Below, in pieces: positions 62,251-64,000 of a stretch of DNA of 64,000 bases. A model generated the notes under the pieces. It was given only the letters and a program-made list of their open reading frames with translations, did no database searches and was not told where the DNA came from. Position numbers and translations under genes: made by a program. The stretch lies in contig NZ_JANKZF010000018.1 of the NCBI RefSeq assembly GCF_027568515.1, positions 42,209-106,208 of the forward strand, in the 5' to 3' direction. How positions within the stretch are numbered: position 1 is the stretch's first letter; each line of letters opens with the position of its first letter. This DNA comes from Arthrobacter sp. HY1533. Lineage in GTDB: Bacteria; Actinomycetota; Actinomycetes; Actinomycetales; Micrococcaceae.

Positions 62251-62266
62251 TCCAATGACGTTGGTG

Positions 62267-62294
62267 AGGGCCTCGATCTGTGGATCGGGGCCCT
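62267..62294 (+). terminator. Terminator after the DUF4439 gene
   Basis: A 12-base stem (AGGGCCTCGATC / GATCGGGGCCCT, 62267-62278 with 62283-62294, one T-G pair) with a TGTG loop, then TTT. It lies 16 bases after the stop and also before the converging HNH gene end. Confidence 0.8.
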
Positions 62295-62309
62295 TTTCCG
62301 TTGTGGTGG

Positions 62310-64000
62310 TTAGGGGTGTTGTTGTGGGGTGAGGCCGTGGTGGTAGGTGTTGCGGCGTGGTGTTTGGGTGTGGTCGATGATCCAGGGTGGGGTGAACCAG
62401 GGAGTGCCGTTGATGAGCTGGATGCTCCAGTCGCTGGTGTGGAGCAGGGTGTGGTGGTGGCTGCAGAGCAGGCAGCCGTTCTCAACGCTGGTTTCCCCGC
62501 CTGCCTGCCAGGGGATGATGTGGTGGGCTTCGGTCCAGGTGGCCGGACTGGTGCAGTCCGGGAAGGAGCAGCCCAAATCCCGGGCGTACAGGATGCGGCG
62601 TTGGGCTGGCAGGAAGAGGCGTTGGGTGCGGCCGGCGTTGAGGATTTCCTGGCCTTGGCCGTAGACGATCCGGGTGATCTCCGGATCGCACAGGGCGGTG
62701 TCGAACAGGCGCAGCGGCAGGGGCCCGTTGAAGGTGGTGTTGATGGTCCCTGCCCCGCCGGGCGCAAACGCTTTCTCCAGTTCGGTCTGGGAGCAGGAGA
62801 GGATCAGTTGGGCTTTCAGGCCGCCGTTGCGGGGCAGTTTCCCGGTGCGGGAGGCCAGCTTCACGCAGGAGATGAGCCCCTCCAGCAGTTGCTGCCCGCG
62901 GGTGCGGGTGTCCTTCACCGCCGGGTCCGTGCTGGCCGGATCGATCGAATCCAGCCCGGCCAGGGTCTGCTCCACCCGGGCCTCACAGGCATCCCCGATA
63001 TCCATGGCACCGTTGGTGTCCCCGGTGTTTGTTGCGGCCAGGGTGGTGGCCAGGGCGTTGGCGGCGGTGTGGTCTTGCCAGATGTTGAAGGTGTCGTCCC
63101 GGTGGGTCACCGGCCACCGGGTCGGTGCGTCTTCGAAAATGTCGAAGAAGTCACTGTTGTTGGTGGTGGGGGTGGTCCAGCCGTGGGTGGCGGGTTCGGT
63201 GGGGAGCCAGAACCAGTCCTGGCCCTCATACACCGGTGGTGTCGCATACTCCGGTGCCTCCGGGGGCCGGGCAGGGATCTCCCACGGCTCCAGCCGTCGG
63301 CCCCACCACCCCACACCAGCAGTGACGCCACCCCCGCCAGCAGGCTCGCCGGCAGCAATTCCTGGCCCTGGAGGGTCCGGCTGCTCCGGGGCATCCGGCG
63401 GCTCCGACTGCACCAGCGTCATGGCTGGATCCGGCATGTCCGCACCATCCGGTGGTTTTGGATCATCTGGTGGCCCTGGCGGGTCCGCTTCCTCTGCCGC
63501 AGCGGGTGCTCCCGCATCCTCTGGTGGTTCGGGCCACCGGGGACGGCCGGGTTCCGGGCAATCGGCCGCTGGTGGGCCTGGCTGTGCCGTCGCCGTGGCG
63601 GTGGAGGGGAACAACCCGGCCACAGCGCCCAGGCCGTCCAACAGGCTCGGTTGCCCCGCACAGCCATCAACCTCGCTGCCAGCCCCGCCGCCGTCCGTGG
63701 TGGTTGGGTTGGTGTTGATGGTGTCGATGTTTTTGTGTTTGTTGGGGTTGGTGAACCCGTCCAGGGCGGCCATGAGTTCCTCATGCTGCACAAGTGTCAC
63801 GGCCCCGTGGAAACTGATCAGCCCGTTGCGGGGCCGGTGGAAGAACAATCCTTGTTTCGCGAGCAGTTCCGCGTGGCTGGGCTTGTGCCCGTCAGGGTCA
63901 ATATGGCCCAGGATCTGGTTCCCGACCGTGCGCACAAAATCCGGGCCCTGCACCCGTGCGGTGTCCACCAAGGATTCCTCCACCAGCTCCAGGGTCTCGG
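62310..64000 (-). CDS. DUF222 / HNH nuclease domain protein (13E12-type), cut by window end
   Basis: The frame runs to the window edge, so the N-terminus is missing; the visible 563 residues may lack part of DUF222. A C-terminal HNH domain is clear: CSFPDCTSPATWTEAHHIIPWQAGGETSVENGCLLCSHHHTLLH. The middle (about residues 130-260) is an unusual Pro/Glu/Asp/Ala-rich stretch (PPDDPKPPDG, EPPDAPEQPDPPGPG). DUF222-HNH proteins are numerous in actinobacteria and are not linked to a known defence or transposition function. GTG at 63983 is a possible internal start, but residues upstream remain in frame. Confidence 0.85.
   Translation of the reverse strand, partial: ETLELVEESLVDTARVQGPDFVRTVGNQILGHIDPDGHKPSHAELLAKQGLFFHRPRNGLISFHGAVTLVQHEELMAALDGFTNPNKHKNIDTINTNPTTTDGGGAGSEVDGCAGQPSLLDGLGAVAGLFPSTATATAQPGPPAADCPEPGRPRWPEPPEDAGAPAAAEEADPPGPPDDPKPPDGADMPDPAMTLVQSEPPDAPEQPDPPGPGIAAGEPAGGGGVTAGVGWWGRRLEPWEIPARPPEAPEYATPPVYEGQDWFWLPTEPATHGWTTPTTNNSDFFDIFEDAPTRWPVTHRDDTFNIWQDHTAANALATTLAATNTGDTNGAMDIGDACEARVEQTLAGLDSIDPASTDPAVKDTRTRGQQLLEGLISCVKLASRTGKLPRNGGLKAQLILSCSQTELEKAFAPGGAGTINTTFNGPLPLRLFDTALCDPEITRIVYGQGQEILNAGRTQRLFLPAQRRILYARDLGCSFPDCTSPATWTEAHHIIPWQAGGETSVENGCLLCSHHHTLLHTSDWSIQLINGTPWFTPPWIIDHTQTPRRNTYHHGLTPQQHP

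Noticed and set aside
62310..64000. HNH gene as a homing endonuclease, phage or defence system component
   Set aside because: The domain order (DUF222 then HNH) is that of the abundant 13E12 family with no known mobility here; no intron, integrase or partner gene is visible in the window.

Overview
The window reads as chromosomal core DNA of a high-GC actinobacterium, most likely a member of the Micrococcaceae close to Arthrobacter. The support is gene content and order: a lexA / dinG / hflX / dapF / miaA / miaB / recX / recA / clgR / cinA / pgsA / ftsK / rnj / dapA run that resembles the mycobacterial arrangement, a PriA-type HisA, small actinobacterial families (DUF3046, DUF5302, DUF1844, DUF4439), and a 13E12-type DUF222-HNH protein. 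The genus is inferred; there is no rRNA gene here to test it. I found no tRNA, rRNA, CRISPR array, insertion sequence, integrase or prophage gene.

Region by region. 1-3.3 kb: the end of a radical SAM gene, two small actinobacterial proteins, a Nudix hydrolase and an MFS exporter. 3.4-7.0 kb: the infC-rpmI-rplT translation operon with a TrmH-type RNA methyltransferase; infC appears to use an AUU start and has a long structured leader. 7.0-12.9 kb: an MFS transporter, an SseB-like protein and histidine genes (hisC, hisB, hisH, a 49-residue membrane protein, priA). 12.9-18.2 kb: the SOS control point, with lexA divergent from a LysM membrane protein and SOS-box palindromes between them, then a DinG-like helicase and HflX. 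18.3-25.6 kb: a methyltransferase, dapF, miaA, miaB, a secreted coiled-coil cell-wall protein, recX and recA. 25.9-34.2 kb: DUF3046, MarR, a ClgR-type regulator, CinA/PncC, PgsA, FtsK, RNase J and DapA. 34.3-37.2 kb: two hydrolases, a TPR membrane protein and dapB. 37.2-41.5 kb: molybdenum cofactor genes (moeA-moaC-mog-moaE and, divergently, moaA-moaD). 41.5-43 kb: a LuxR-type regulator divergent from a 101-residue unknown. 43-60 kb: an M16 peptidase, pnp, rpsO, a VOC protein, ribF, a double GNAT protein, two small membrane proteins, truB, a lipoprotein, a ScyD-like secreted protein, and rbfA-infB-ylxR-nusA-rimP. 60-64 kb: a large acidic membrane-anchored DUF4439 protein and the C-terminal part of a DUF222/HNH protein.

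The genes fall into a few co-operating groups: translation and RNA turnover (infC, infB, rbfA, rimP, nusA, ylxR, rpsO, pnp, RNase J, truB, miaA, miaB), SOS and DNA repair (lexA, the LysM protein, recA, recX, dinG), lysine/diaminopimelate and cell wall (dapA, dapB, dapF), histidine, and molybdopterin synthesis. Many minus-strand neighbours overlap by about 4 bases, suggesting translational coupling. The most notable signals are regulatory: the AUU start and leader hairpin of infC, the SOS boxes around lexA and possibly recA, and three unusually long, nearly perfect intergenic hairpins. No wholly new gene system is evident; the window is mostly conserved core genome.
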